Counted from the first letter of the stretch, positions 45,580 through 54,925 are shown. The stretch is DNA of 64,000 nucleotides from Metaclostridioides mangenotii (GCF_018917235.1 NZ_JAHLOF010000003.1:186001-250000), one strand, 5' to 3'. The notes: generated by a model from the sequence alone, not told the origin. A program made the numbers and translations.

Positions 45580-46206
45580 CTATTCAATTGTAAAATATAC
45601 CAATCCTCCTCCAAGTAGAGTCGACTCAAGCCAAAGCTTCATATTAAAATCTTTTTTTTCACCTTCATCAGAGGCTGTGGCGTAAATTGTACCATCTTTG
45701 TCTTCCCAAAGTCCTACTAGCGTTACCCAATGCCAATTATATAAGTTATCTACCTTTCCATTTGATAAATTTAAAAATGCAATAGGACAGTTATTTTCTA
45801 GACCATCACTAATAAATTTAATAAACTTACCGGCACTTGCTCTCTTACAATCTAACTTATTAGAAACATTTAGACTATGTTCTTTTATTTCAACACCACG
45901 AGACTTTGCATACTTTTTGGCACCATCTATAAATAGCTTAGTAGAATTTAGACCTTTCATAGTAGGAGTCACAAAACTCCATATTGTATCCATATGTTCC
46001 AAATAGGTTTCTTGATCAAATGGAGGTCTTAATTCACATAGATCTTTCCCCTTTGGATTTTGACAAGCTAAATATGCAAATATATTTGCTGCTGTTGACG
46101 GACCACAACCACTTTTGCGTTGCCATTCACTTTTATACCAATTTTGATTTGCCCCATACTCAATATTTCCATCTTTTGTTTCTATATTTAATATATCTTT
46201 ATCCAT
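45580..46206 (-). CDS. C39-like papain-fold cysteine peptidase family protein
   Basis: 208 residues, no signal peptide. EWQRKSGCGPSTAANIFAYL holds the probable catalytic Cys, and LYNWHWVTLVGLWEDKDGTI the His, a pattern of peptidase C39-like proteins. GTAGGTGGTCAATA precedes the ATG. Lack of an export signal suggests a cytoplasmic or self-acting role. Function unknown. Confidence 0.7.
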   Translation of the reverse strand: MDKDILNIETKDGNIEYGANQNWYKSEWQRKSGCGPSTAANIFAYLACQNPKGKDLCELRPPFDQETYLEHMDTIWSFVTPTMKGLNSTKLFIDGAKKYAKSRGVEIKEHSLNVSNKLDCKRASAGKFIKFISDGLENNCPIAFLNLSNGKVDNLYNWHWVTLVGLWEDKDGTIYATASDEGEKKDFNMKLWLESTLLGGGLVYFTIE

Positions 46207-46565
46207 TATTGACCACCTACTCTATGTATTGTTGATTTATATACACTCTAATTATTATCAACGTTATGCTACAAAAAATTCATTTTATTATTTATTTTTA
46301 AATACTTTTTTAAACGATTCTTAGTTCAACTCAAAAATTATCTTAAGTTAAAATATACCCTAAGTAATTAATTTGTCAACAAAATTCAAAGAAAAAACTA
46401 CATTAGATACCTTATTTTATCTGTATTAGGCAATAAATATAGATTTTTTCTATATACCTATTATTCGAGTGAATTAGTCTTTATTCACCATTTTAGCTAA
46501 TAAAATTATTAAGTAGGCAAATATAGCATTTTATTTCTAATATTTATTTAATACACAGTATAAAA
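46207..46565. other. AT-rich intergenic region, no gene seen
   Basis: About 360 bases upstream of the C39-like gene with only short AT-rich inverted repeats. No ORF with a ribosome site and no riboswitch core were found. Confidence 0.4.
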
Positions 46566-46566
46566 A

Positions 46567-46598
46567 AGGGCACTAATATATAATGTATTAGTGCCCTT
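46567..46598 (-). terminator. Second hairpin of a tandem terminator downstream of the TraX gene
   Basis: AAGGGCACTAATA/TATTAGTGCCCTT, a 13-bp stem with a 6-base loop, followed on the minus strand by six T. It is about 110 bases past the TraX stop, so it is either a backup terminator or the end of a small RNA. Confidence 0.85.
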
Positions 46599-46643
46599 AA
46601 AGACTTACTAGAATTCACTCTCTTTATAGAGATATAACATAAA

Positions 46644-46696
46644 AATTTAAAGCAGCCAAATACCCATCATTAAAGTAAATTTGACTGCTTTAAATT
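46644..46696 (-). terminator. First terminator of the TraX gene
   Basis: AATTTAAAGCAG/CTGCTTTAAATT 12-bp stem, T-rich on the minus strand, 14 bases after the TraX stop. Confidence 0.8.
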
Positions 46697-46709
46697 CATT
46701 CTATAAAAA

Positions 46710-47519
46710 CTATTTTTGCATAAAGTAAGAAATGAAAAATAGTATATATATGTGTGCTGGATAAAAGAAGTAGAAGAAATTACGCATTCCTCTTCCCTTT
46801 TCTCCATTGTAAAGTATGATTGGAATTGAAGCTAAACACATCATCCATTGATAATTTTCTGTAAACGGATTTCCACTTCCAGCAAAATAAGCAATAATAG
46901 CTATAAGTATCAATGAAGACACTTGCATACCTTTTTTGCCATGAAATACATAAAATAATACAGCAAGTATTATAAACAAAGGTCCCCCTTCTACAAGTAC
47001 TGGTATCGGAACAGTATTCATTAATATCAAAGCTACATTAAATAAGCTTTGATTATCACCAACTTGAGACATAGCTACTAAAATCACTGCTGTTAATACT
47101 ACAGGAACTAACATTAGGGCAACTGAACCCATTATTTTAGTAGCCTTTTTTTCCTTAATTCCAGCAGTGAATAAATCAATAAAATACATATATAAAACAC
47201 CTAAAAATAGTGTTCCAAATATATTATTTACAACTACTGTATTACCAATAGAGAAATATCTATTTACAATCATATTACCAATATTCATTATCCAGAAACC
47301 TACTAGCAATCTAAATAAATATTTCTTTTTATTTCTAGTATGAATATAACCCTCTGAACTTGTAAATAAAAACATCGGTGCAACTAAACGACCTAACCAA
47401 TGAAACCACACTGGCGCTCCTAAAAAACTAAAAAACTCTCCTATATGATCGAATACCATTAGAATAATTCCGGTTAATTTAAGTTGAAAACTAGTAATAC
47501 CTCTTTTAATATCTTCCAT
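46710..47519 (-). CDS. TraX-family membrane protein
   Basis: 269 residues with about eight membrane segments. GITSFQLKLTGIILMVFDHI and WFHWLGRLVAPMFLFTSSEG, then FYFFYPAHIYILFFISYFM, are hallmarks of the TraX family. F-plasmid TraX acetylates pilin; chromosomal homologues in clostridia are thought to be acyltransferases of unknown target. AGGAGGTCATAAA precedes the ATG. No conjugation genes nearby. Confidence 0.88.
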   Translation of the reverse strand: MEDIKRGITSFQLKLTGIILMVFDHIGEFFSFLGAPVWFHWLGRLVAPMFLFTSSEGYIHTRNKKKYLFRLLVGFWIMNIGNMIVNRYFSIGNTVVVNNIFGTLFLGVLYMYFIDLFTAGIKEKKATKIMGSVALMLVPVVLTAVILVAMSQVGDNQSLFNVALILMNTVPIPVLVEGGPLFIILAVLFYVFHGKKGMQVSSLILIAIIAYFAGSGNPFTENYQWMMCLASIPIILYNGEKGRGMRNFFYFFYPAHIYILFFISYFMQK

Positions 47520-47631
47520 TTTATGACCTCCTATTTAATGTTATAAATATATAATATAGGATTACCTAAAAAAACGCCTTTTAATGATATTACATTTATA
47601 TAACAATAATGTAAGATTAAAGTTTTCATAC

Positions 47632-47910
47632 TTATGTTAAATTATTTCTTAATATAAAATATGCTACAATTACTATTAACTCTATTGTTATAAATATTCC
47701 ATAAACAGCTATCGAATTAATTTGGACAATTCCATTTCTAAAATATACCATTGCTATTCCAACAAGTATTATTGGTAAACTATTTTGTTTTATAGAATTA
47801 TCTCCAAATCCGTATAAAATAGGTAGCTTTAACTTTAATTCTAAAAGTAAGAGAATCAGTCCAAATACTATAAGTATTCCTCCTACAACTCCAATAATTG
47901 TATTAGCCAA
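47632..47910 (-). CDS. Small membrane protein, unknown function (92 aa)
   Basis: Three hydrophobic segments (TIIGVVGGILIVFGLILLLL, LPIILVGIAMVYF, AVYGIFITIELIVIVAYFIL) with the polar segment KLPILYGFGDNSIKQN between the first two. The start is TTG 47910 behind AAGGGGATGATTAT. No family recognised. Confidence 0.65.
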   Translation of the reverse strand: MANTIIGVVGGILIVFGLILLLLELKLKLPILYGFGDNSIKQNSLPIILVGIAMVYFRNGIVQINSIAVYGIFITIELIVIVAYFILRNNLT

Positions 47911-47940
47911 ATAATCATCCCCTTAGTTTTTTTGTTTTTA

Positions 47941-47967
47941 AAAGCCGTACTACACTTAGTACGGCCT
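47941..47967 (-). terminator. Terminator of the SPFH/RHH operon
   Basis: GCCGTACTA/TAGTACGGC stem with a short loop; on the minus strand CTTTTAAAA follows. It lies about 45 bases past the small RHH gene. Confidence 0.85.
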
Positions 47968-48010
47968 TTGATTATAAATTATTAGACTTAAATTATAAGA
48001 TACATAAACT

Positions 48011-48184
48011 TTATTCTAATTTTTTACCTGATTTTTTCCTTCGCTTCACACTCTCCGTTAGAAGGTATTCAATTTGACCATTGATTGATCTAAAATCGTC
48101 TTCTGCCCATGCTGCTAAATCTTCCCATAGTTTTGGAGATAGTCGAAGCAATACTTGCTTTTTATCCTTATCTTTGCTAGCCAT
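48011..48184 (-). CDS. Arc-type ribbon-helix-helix protein (57 aa)
   Basis: 57 residues: MASKDKDKKQVLLRLSPKLW, then EDLAAWAEDDFRSINGQIEY, then a basic tail. The VLLRLSP strand and the FRSINGQIEYLL helix are the Arc-like DNA-binding fold. AGGGTGACCATAG precedes the ATG. It begins 21 bases after the SPFH gene, forming an operon seen in other Firmicutes. It may regulate that operon; an antitoxin role is less likely as no toxin adjoins it. Confidence 0.82.
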   Translation of the reverse strand: MASKDKDKKQVLLRLSPKLWEDLAAWAEDDFRSINGQIEYLLTESVKRRKKSGKKLE

Positions 48185-48205
48185 CTATGGTCACCCTATC
48201 TATTT

Positions 48206-49189
48206 TTAATATATTGAACCGCTGTTCACAATTGGCTGAGCATCCTTACTTCCACAAAGTACAACTAATAGATTGCTTACCATTGCGGCTTTACGTTCTT
48301 CGTCTAAATCTACAACTTCATTTTCTTTTAGCTTTTCAAGAGCCATCTCAACCATTCCCACAGCTCCTTCAACTATCATTTGTCTAGCATCGATTACAGC
48401 CGCCGCTTGTTGTCTTTGAAGCATTGCTGCTGCAATTTCTTGAGAATATGAAAGATGAGTTATTCTAGCTTCCATAATTTCAAGTCCAGCAATATCAACT
48501 TTTGATTGTATCTCTTCTTTTAACTTCTGTGCTATTTCTTGACTACTTCCACGAAGTGATTTTTCATCATCAGCTGTATTCGCTGTATCATATGGATATA
48601 GACGTACTATATTTCTAAGAGCTGAATCACATTGAGTAGTCAGGAACTCTTTATAGTTATCTACATTAAACACTGCATTTGCTGTATTTACAACTCTCCA
48701 AATAACTACTATTCCAATTATTATAGGATTACCATTTTGATCATTTATTTTCTGCTTTTCATTATTAAGAGTCATAGCCTTTAAAGATATTCTCTTGCTT
48801 GGAAGATAAACACCTTTTCCAACTTCCTTAACACCCTCATCAAGGCCTGCTGGCGGTGATATTGCAGATGCAAAAGGATTTACAAAGTAAAAACCGTCTT
48901 CACGAATAGTCCCATAGTATTTACCAAATAGAGAAAGAACTATAGCTTCATTTGGTTTTACTACTTTTAATCCAAAAAATACAATTGGCGCTCCTACAAA
49001 GAGATATAGGAATAATAAAATGGCTATTCCTATTTTAAACGCATTTGGATCACCTGATAACATGAATATTATCCCTACCACAGCTACAACCATACATGCA
49101 ATATTTATCAATAATACAGCCATACCATTTTTAGACTTAGCTTTAAATTCCTTAAACTCCCTTTTTTCTACTCTAGAAAGATCATTCAT
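48206..49189 (-). CDS. SPFH (band 7/stomatin-like) membrane protein
   Basis: 327 residues from ATG 49189 (AAAGGGGTGTTACTT ahead; the TTG nine bases upstream is too close). Two N-terminal hydrophobic segments ([40 protein letters not shown]), then an SPFH domain ([20 protein letters not shown]) and a helical tail ([20 protein letters not shown]). These form membrane microdomain scaffolds. The partner RHH gene follows. Confidence 0.88.
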   Translation of the reverse strand: MNDLSRVEKREFKEFKAKSKNGMAVLLINIACMVVAVVGIIFMLSGDPNAFKIGIAILLFLYLFVGAPIVFFGLKVVKPNEAIVLSLFGKYYGTIREDGFYFVNPFASAISPPAGLDEGVKEVGKGVYLPSKRISLKAMTLNNEKQKINDQNGNPIIIGIVVIWRVVNTANAVFNVDNYKEFLTTQCDSALRNIVRLYPYDTANTADDEKSLRGSSQEIAQKLKEEIQSKVDIAGLEIMEARITHLSYSQEIAAAMLQRQQAAAVIDARQMIVEGAVGMVEMALEKLKENEVVDLDEERKAAMVSNLLVVLCGSKDAQPIVNSGSIY

Positions 49190-49327
49190 AAGTAACACCC
49201 CTTTTTGATTATTTTTATATAATTATGATATTATTTTGATATCATAATTATACTTCTATATTATTCCAATGTCAATTACAATTAGCTCCATAAATTGTAA
49301 CTATTTAATTGTAACTATTAAAAAAAG

Positions 49328-49343
49328 GAGGGCAATTGCCCTC
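49328..49343 (-). terminator. Terminator after the Ca2+-ATPase pseudogene
   Basis: GAGGGCAATTGCCCTC palindrome, followed on the minus strand by CTTTTTTT. Confidence 0.85.
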
Positions 49344-49413
49344 TTTCTTCTTTGAAGTAAAAAGCTAGTATTAATAACAAAATTTAAAATATCTAACTTA
49401 TAAAATTATTTAA

Positions 49414-52090
49414 TTATATTTGTTGTATATCAGTAGATTTTATTCTATTTATTAATTTGACAACTTCCATTTGAACTATCGATAATAGAGACAATCCTAA
49501 AACGATAATCCATTCTTTGCCACTTAATAACGTAAGTTTAAATGCTGTTTGTAAACTAGGTATAAATAGTATACACATCATTAGTAAGCCTGAGACAATG
49601 AAAGAAGTCATAAGCCATGGATTTTTTCCCTCTGCACGAACCCAAATTGGTTCTGTATTAGAACGCTGATTAAGCGCTCTAAGCATTTGAGAAAATGCAA
49701 GTACACTAAACGCCATAGTTTGACCTGTCGAATAACCATCTCTCTCAAAACCTATCCAGAATGCTGAAATAGTAAGTAATGCTACAAATATTCCTTGCGT
49801 CACTACTCTTGATATTAGATCCTTTTCAAACAAAGTACCTGATTTTACAGGTTTATGTTTCATAATATTTTTACTTGCTGGATCAAGGATCAACCCCGAG
49901 TGCTAATGCTGGAAGTGTGGCAGTGGCAAGGTTAACCCATAAAATATGGACTGCTAAAAGCGGTGCATCCCAATTTAGAACGGTTGCAACAAATAACGTG
50001 GTAATCTCAGCTATGTTTCCAGCTAATAGAAACTGTATAACTTTTTGTATGTTTCTATAAACCCTACGTCCTTCTTTTATGGCATAAGCTATCGTAGTAA
50101 AGCTATCATCCAAAAGTATCATGTCTGATGCATCTTTTGCTACATCAGTACCCGTTATACCCATGGATACGCCTATATCTGCCGCTTTTAATGCAGGCGA
50201 ATCGTTGACTCCATCTCCAGTCATCGCAGCTACCTCACCTGTGTGTTTTAAGGACTGTATTATGTTTAATTTATCTGCAGGGGAAACACGTGCGAAAACT
50301 GTAGTAGTTTTAACCGCTTTATCAAGTTCTTCCTCAGTCATATTATCAAGCTCATCACCAGTTATTACAGTGTCACCGGCATTTAAGATTTCTAATTCTT
50401 TTGCAATAGCAATTGCAGTATCTTTATGGTCACCTGTAATCATAATTGTACGAATTCCAGCTTTTCTACAAGTCCTAACTGACTCTGCCACTTCTTTTCT
50501 AGGTGGGTCAATCATCCCCACTGCTCCAACAAATGTTAAGTCGGATTCTATATCTTCATCTTCATTTTCTGGCAATAATGATATATCTTTTCTAGCAAAT
50601 CCAAGGACTCTAAGAGCATCTCTTGACATATTTAAGCATAGTTTTTGTATATTCTTCTTATCATTATTGGTTATTTCACGTACTCCTTTTGATGTCAATA
50701 TCTTAGTACATAAAGGTAATATCTCGTCTACAGCTCCTTTTGTATATACTACAAATTTATTATCTATATTATTAATTGTAGACATACGCTTTCGATCCGA
50801 ATCAAATGGTTGCTCAAATAATCTAGGGAACTTTTCTTCCAAAGTATCATGATCGATGCCAAACTCCTGTGACATGTATATTAAAGCACCTTCAGTTGGG
50901 TCTCCAATTATCTCTCCTTCTCTATCAGGGTCAAAACTTGCATTATTACACAGTGCCCCAGCATAAACAAGCTCTCTATATACATCTGGATGTTTATCTT
51001 TAGCAAGTGATATAGAAGTTGCGTTTCCCTCTTCAAAATCTCCATTTACAGAGATATGTGTTACCGTCATTTTATTTAAAGTAAGTGTACCAGTTTTATC
51101 ACTACATATAACTGTTGTGCTACCTAATGTCTCGACTGCTGGCAATTTACGTATCAATGCATTTTTCTTCGCCATACGTTGTACACCAAGAGCCATTACA
51201 ATTGTAGCAGTTGCAGGTAAACCCTCTGGAATTATAGAAATAGCAAGAGAAATTGCTACTAAAAATTGAGGGCCAAGAGGTCTATTGTATAGAGCTCCTA
51301 TCCCAAAGATAAGTATACATACTACAATCCCCACTATCGTAAGTATTTTTCCTACTGAATTTAATTTTCTTTTTAATGGTGTATCAAAATCGTCTTGATT
51401 TTCTAAAAGTTCTGCTATATTACCAACTTCTGTATCCATACCAGTCTCAGTTACAACACCTATCCCACGACCGTATGTAACTATAGATGTTGTATACACC
51501 ATATTACTACGATCTCCAAGTGAACAACCCTCATCCAAAATATCTTCTGAATCTTTTTCTGATGGTACTGATTCGCCCGTTAAAGAAGCTTCTTGAACTT
51601 TTAGATTTACTGACTCTATAAGTCTCATATCAGCTGGAATCATTGAACCATCTTCTAAAAACACAATATCACCTACAACAATTTCGTTAGCGGGTATTAT
51701 ACTTTCTTCACCCTCACGAAGAACTTGTGCAGTAGGTGCACTGATACTTCTAAGAGCTTGTATTGACGACTCCGCCTTTTTTTCTTGGACAATGCCTATT
51801 ACAGCATTTAATATAACAATGGTCAGTATTACGAATGCTTCAGTCCATTCTTTCAATATAAATGAAAATGCTGCTGCTCCTATAAGTATTAAAACCATTG
51901 GATCGGTAATTTGCGACCATAACATTTGCCAGATTGTTTTTAAAGGCTTCTGGCGTAGTTCATTTGGTCCGTTAATTTTTAGCCTTTGAGCTGCCTCGGC
52001 ATCGCTTAACCCTTCGTCTGATGTTTGTAAAGTTTCTAAAACCTCGTCGATATTTTTTGAATGCCAAGGCATCCGTCTGTGACTTTCCAT
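49414..52090 (-). pseudogene. Ca2+-type P-type ATPase, frameshifted by a 7-bp tandem duplication
   Basis: Group IIA cation pump. The first 735 codons hold TGES (171-174), phosphorylated D331 in CSDKTGTLTLNK, PEGLPATATIVMALGVQRMA, and TGDGVNDSPALKAADIG. The frame then stops within LALGVDP. The remaining four membrane segments continue in another frame from DPASKNIMKHKPV to 49414. At the join (GGATCAA)x2 stands at 49880-49893; removing one copy restores one frame of about 890 codons, the family length. As read, the pump lacks its last segments and is dead. The duplication may be reversible or a sequencing artefact. AAGGAGTG precedes ATG 52090 at 11 bases. Confidence 0.88.
49880..49893. repeat. 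7-bp tandem duplication that breaks the Ca2+-ATPase frame
   Basis: GGATCAAGGATCAA. On the coding strand GTT GAT CC is repeated as TTGATCC, changing VDPASK to VDP-stop. One unit less gives an open frame. Confidence 0.9.
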
Positions 52091-52139
52091 AATTGGAAGA
52101 TCACTCCTTTCTTTTTTAGTTTATTTATATAATTCAATA

Positions 52140-52185
52140 AGCACAAAAAAGACATAATAGTGTGCTAGTTTAATTAAAATGCACA
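52140..52185 (-). promoter_or_regulatory. Mutually exclusive hairpin segments ahead of the Ca2+-ATPase
   Basis: On the minus strand TGTGC (52181-52185) can pair with AGCACA (52161-52166), or that segment can pair with TGTGCT (52140-52145). The first lies in the last codons of the leader ORF, so a ribosome there would favour the second pairing. Stems are only 5-6 bp and no T-run follows, so attenuation here is speculative. Confidence 0.3.
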
Positions 52186-52275
52186 AATATGCCTTGTATA
52201 CTCTTGAATCTTATCAAATTTTATTGTATTTATATAAAGGCTCCTTTCAGAGTCGCTTTCATCGGAATCATCCAT
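52174..52275 (-). CDS. 33-codon acidic leader ORF ahead of the Ca2+-ATPase
   Basis: ATG 52275 opens MDDSDESDSERSLYINTIKF followed by DKIQEYTRHICAF and TAA at 52174, 83 bases before the ATPase start. Seven of the first ten residues are acidic or serine. AAAGGAGAGC lies 16-18 bases ahead, somewhat far. An overlapping ORF (MIPMKATLKGAFI) starts four bases later in another frame, so which is used is unclear. It parallels the MDPE-starting leader ORF ahead of mgtA in this window. Confidence 0.45.
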   Translation of the reverse strand: MDDSDESDSERSLYINTIKFDKIQEYTRHICAF

Positions 52276-52322
52276 AATTTATAAATCTGCTCTCCTTTAA
52301 TATAATATCTTACTATATTAAT

Positions 52323-52351
52323 AATATATACTACAAATAAAAATACTTCAA
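52323..52351 (-). promoter_or_regulatory. Candidate promoter of the Ca2+-ATPase transcript
   Basis: Minus-strand TTGAAG (52346-52351), 17 bases, TATATT (52323-52328). It would place the leader ORF about 45 bases into the transcript. The remainder of the gap to 52536 shows no gene or known riboswitch core. Confidence 0.5.
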
Positions 52352-52535
52352 TCAGCTATAAATATATTTAACAAGCATTTTACATTTAATTTTAGTATTA
52401 TATAGTCGATTAAAAGGCATTGAATTAATTCGACACTTTTAATAAATTATTTTATTTTTTACTCAATTTTAGGTAGCTTTAGCTTTACTACATTAAAATT
52501 TTGACTAGGCGAAGGGTTTGATAAATCAAATAAAA

Positions 52536-52573
52536 ATATCCCGATAAATAGAAACTTTCTAACTATCAGGACA
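52536..52573 (-). terminator. Terminator of the 61-residue protein gene
   Basis: ATGTCCTGATAG pairs with CTATTTATCGGGATAT with wobbles, followed on the minus strand by TTTTTAT. It starts 15 bases past the stop. Confidence 0.7.
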
Positions 52574-52587
52574 TTTTTATAATATTA

Positions 52588-52773
52588 TTATTTTAGTTTT
52601 TCAATAAATTCTTGAAGTTTTTGAGCTTGTAATCCCTCAGCTTCTGAATATGCTTTAAAACACTTACTCATTTCCTTATCTTCTATTTTATCAGCATACA
52701 ACATAAAGTCTCTAACCTTTTCTTGCGTGTCTAGTAATGCCTTTTTTAGATAGTCTTGTGTGTTCATTTCCAT
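52588..52773 (-). CDS. Small helical protein (61 aa), ferritin-like fragment or unknown
   Basis: MEMNTQDYLKKALLDTQEKV, MLYADKIEDKEMSKCFKAYS, GLQAQKLQEFIEKL: two amphipathic helices, one cysteine. GAGGTGATTAT precedes the ATG. It resembles short clostridial proteins with a rubrerythrin-like helical pattern but lacks clear metal ligands. Function unknown. Promoter and terminator make it a single gene. Confidence 0.65.
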   Translation of the reverse strand: MEMNTQDYLKKALLDTQEKVRDFMLYADKIEDKEMSKCFKAYSEAEGLQAQKLQEFIEKLK

Positions 52774-52875
52774 ATAATCACCTCACAAACATTTTTTTAA
52801 TATTATCTCACTTCATGTAAAAATTATTCATGATTATCTATCTTTTAATCTTTAATTATTTTATATACTGAATCT

Positions 52876-53382
52876 TTATGTTTTTAACAATGTATATATA
52901 TAAGAGTTATATATTTTTTCATTTTTATAAATACTTTTTTCTTTTATTCCCTCCAAATTAAAACCTGCTTTTTCAAGAACTTTGCAAGAAGCAATATTGT
53001 ATTCGTAAACTTCGGCAAATATCCTAACTATATCAAAACATTCAAATGCTTCATTACAGATTTGTTGTGCAGCTTTTGATGTAATTCCTCTTCCCCAAAA
53101 AGGTTCTCCTATAAAATAGCCAAGTTCTGCACTTTTTTTATATACATTATCTTGTACTTGAATACTTATACAACCAATCGCCTCTTTGTCTACTAAAATG
53201 GCATAAAATAATTGATTTTTATCTCCCTTTTCTAAACAAGTATCGATAAATTTTCTAGCGTCATCCTCAGTATAAGGAAATGGGAAACCGTCTCTAAGAT
53301 TGTCTCCTATTTTTAAATTATTAGCATATTTTGCCAATGAAGGTACAAAATCATAGCGCCATTTTTCTAGACTAAAATTCAT
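52876..53382 (-). CDS. RimJ/RimL-type GNAT acetyltransferase
   Basis: 168 residues: WRYDFVPSLAKYANN at the start, AIGCISIQVQDNVYKKSAEL, the acetyl-CoA region GYFIGEPFWGRGITSKAAQQ, and NIASCKVLEKAGFNLEGIKE. Such enzymes acetylate protein N-termini or small molecules; the target is unknown. AAGGAGGAGTTTAT precedes the ATG. Confidence 0.88.
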   Translation of the reverse strand: MNFSLEKWRYDFVPSLAKYANNLKIGDNLRDGFPFPYTEDDARKFIDTCLEKGDKNQLFYAILVDKEAIGCISIQVQDNVYKKSAELGYFIGEPFWGRGITSKAAQQICNEAFECFDIVRIFAEVYEYNIASCKVLEKAGFNLEGIKEKSIYKNEKIYNSYIYTLLKT

Positions 53383-53565
53383 ATAAACTCCTCCTTTATT
53401 TGGGTGTAAAATTATGTATTAATACAATTTTATACAATCCTTAAATAAAAACAAGGATTTATCTATAATTAAATGTATACTAAATTAATAATTAGATAAA
53501 CCCTTATAAACACGTAATTTTATTTCGTACATAATACAAATAAGATTATTGTAAATTTAATTATA

Positions 53566-54048
53566 CTAACCTCTTGCATAAATTTTTATAAATCTTATAT
53601 CAGCTACAGCATAAGTCGAAAGCGGCCTATAATCACTGTCATCGGTATGTGCAGCTATTAGAATATCGTCTGGGGTATTAAAATATCCCGTTTCCACCAC
53701 CAAAAGAGTATGAGTAAATACGATTCCAGAATTAGATAGCTGAATTACGTCTCCAGGTTCTAACTCCTCCATTGTCACAAGTCTTCCATATGGACCTACA
53801 CCTTTATTAGTCAATAAAAATTTATAAAAAAACTCTACACCAGTTCATGCAGGTGCCCTATTGTTCGGCGAAATATAGTACCAACCGTAATCTTTCGTAA
53901 AATTCATTTTAGCCCCGCCTGCATGAATACATTGAGATACAAAATTTGTACAATCTCCACCAATACCAGTGAAGTTATAGTATGCAGGATTTCTATCAAA
54001 AGCCCATCTATGCGCATATGCAACTGCATTTTCTCTATTATAAGCCAT
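53566..54048 (-). pseudogene. Amidase-domain protein with one in-frame UGA
   Basis: A single frame of 160 codons is broken once. The 5' part (AYNRENAVAYAHRWAFDRNP, GGDCTNFVSQCIHAGGAKMN, DYGWYYISPNNRAPA) stops at TGA 53845-53847. Without a frameshift it continues TGVEFFYKFLLTNKGVGPYG, then GDVIQLSNSGIVFTHTLLVV. PF12671 amidase-domain proteins have Trp (UGG) at this place. The catalytic Cys in GGDCTNFVSQ and the His in FTHTLL are both present. One base change makes it null. GGAGGATTAAT precedes the ATG. No signal peptide. Confidence 0.85.
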
Positions 54049-54199
54049 ATTAATCCTCCTATATTTGTCTATACTATTAGAGTATGAAATAGATTAAAAA
54101 AAGCAACTTAACAAATCTATATAAATGACGTAAAATATAAATGAATATCAATATGATTAAAGCATTTACAAATTATGAAAACTATCGGAGGTAATTAAT

Positions 54200-54874
54200 T
54201 TGTGTATAGAAATAAAAGTTGTGCTTAATGAATTAAAAAGTTTAGGAAACGATAAGCGTAAAATATTTAATAAAAAAAACGGCGCTGGTGATAATCAATT
54301 TGGTGTGCCTATTGGTAAATTAAGAGCGCTGGGTAAAAAAATTGGTAAAAATCACTCCCTTGGATTTAAGCTTTGGGATACGGGAAATACGGATGCTATG
54401 TTTTTAGCTACCATTTTATTTGATAAAGATAACTTTTCATATAAAGAAATTGATAATATGGTAAAAAATATAACTTATACTCTATTACTTGATGAATTTA
54501 TTTTCACAAATGTATCTAAAACTAATTATGAACAAGAATTTATGCAAAATTGGTTAAATAGTGAAAATGAGTTAATTGGAAGATCTGGATGGAATATTGT
54601 AGTCTCTAAAATAATATCAAAAAAAATTACTTACGATGAAATAGATTATTTCTTAAATATTATAAAAAAAGAATTAACTACAGCTCCTAAATTAAAACAA
54701 GACGCTATGAATCGAGCTCTATGTGAAATAGGCATAAGAATTCCAAAATATACAGATGAATGTATTGCAATAGGCGAAGAATTAGGCGTCTACAAAGATT
54801 TAAAGGTATCAAAGGGTTGTACTTCACCGTACGCTCCAGAGTGGATAAATGCTGGTATAAAAAGAAAAAAATAG
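54200..54874 (+). CDS. DNA alkylation repair (AlkD-like HEAT) protein
   Basis: 224 residues from TTG 54200, seven bases after GGAGGTAATTAAT. Helical HEAT repeats: VLNELKSLGNDKRKIFNKKN, GVPIGKLRALGKKIGKNHSL, LWDTGNTDAMFLATILF, and RSGWNIVVSKIIS. It belongs to the AlkD/AlkC-like group; the last CTSPYAPEWI block is typical of a clostridial branch whose glycosylase activity is not proven. Confidence 0.8.
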   Translation: MCIEIKVVLNELKSLGNDKRKIFNKKNGAGDNQFGVPIGKLRALGKKIGKNHSLGFKLWDTGNTDAMFLATILFDKDNFSYKEIDNMVKNITYTLLLDEFIFTNVSKTNYEQEFMQNWLNSENELIGRSGWNIVVSKIISKKITYDEIDYFLNIIKKELTTAPKLKQDAMNRALCEIGIRIPKYTDECIAIGEELGVYKDLKVSKGCTSPYAPEWINAGIKRKK

Positions 54875-54898
54875 ACTACAAATGTAGTCTATTTTAAC
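54873..54898 (+). terminator. Terminator of the AlkD-like gene
   Basis: AGACTACA/TGTAGTCT with a 2-base core, then ATTTTAACTTTT, overlapping the stop codon. Confidence 0.75.
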
Positions 54899-54925
54899 TT
54901 TTAAATTTAATTTATAGTTTAAATA

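Noticed and set aside
48011..48184. Antitoxin of a toxin-antitoxin pair
   Set aside because: The fold is Arc-like, but the neighbour is an SPFH membrane protein and no toxin-size gene is adjacent.
52091..52587. yybP-ykoY manganese riboswitch ahead of the Ca2+-type ATPase
   Set aside because: This class is common before such pumps, but none of its conserved loop sequences are present.
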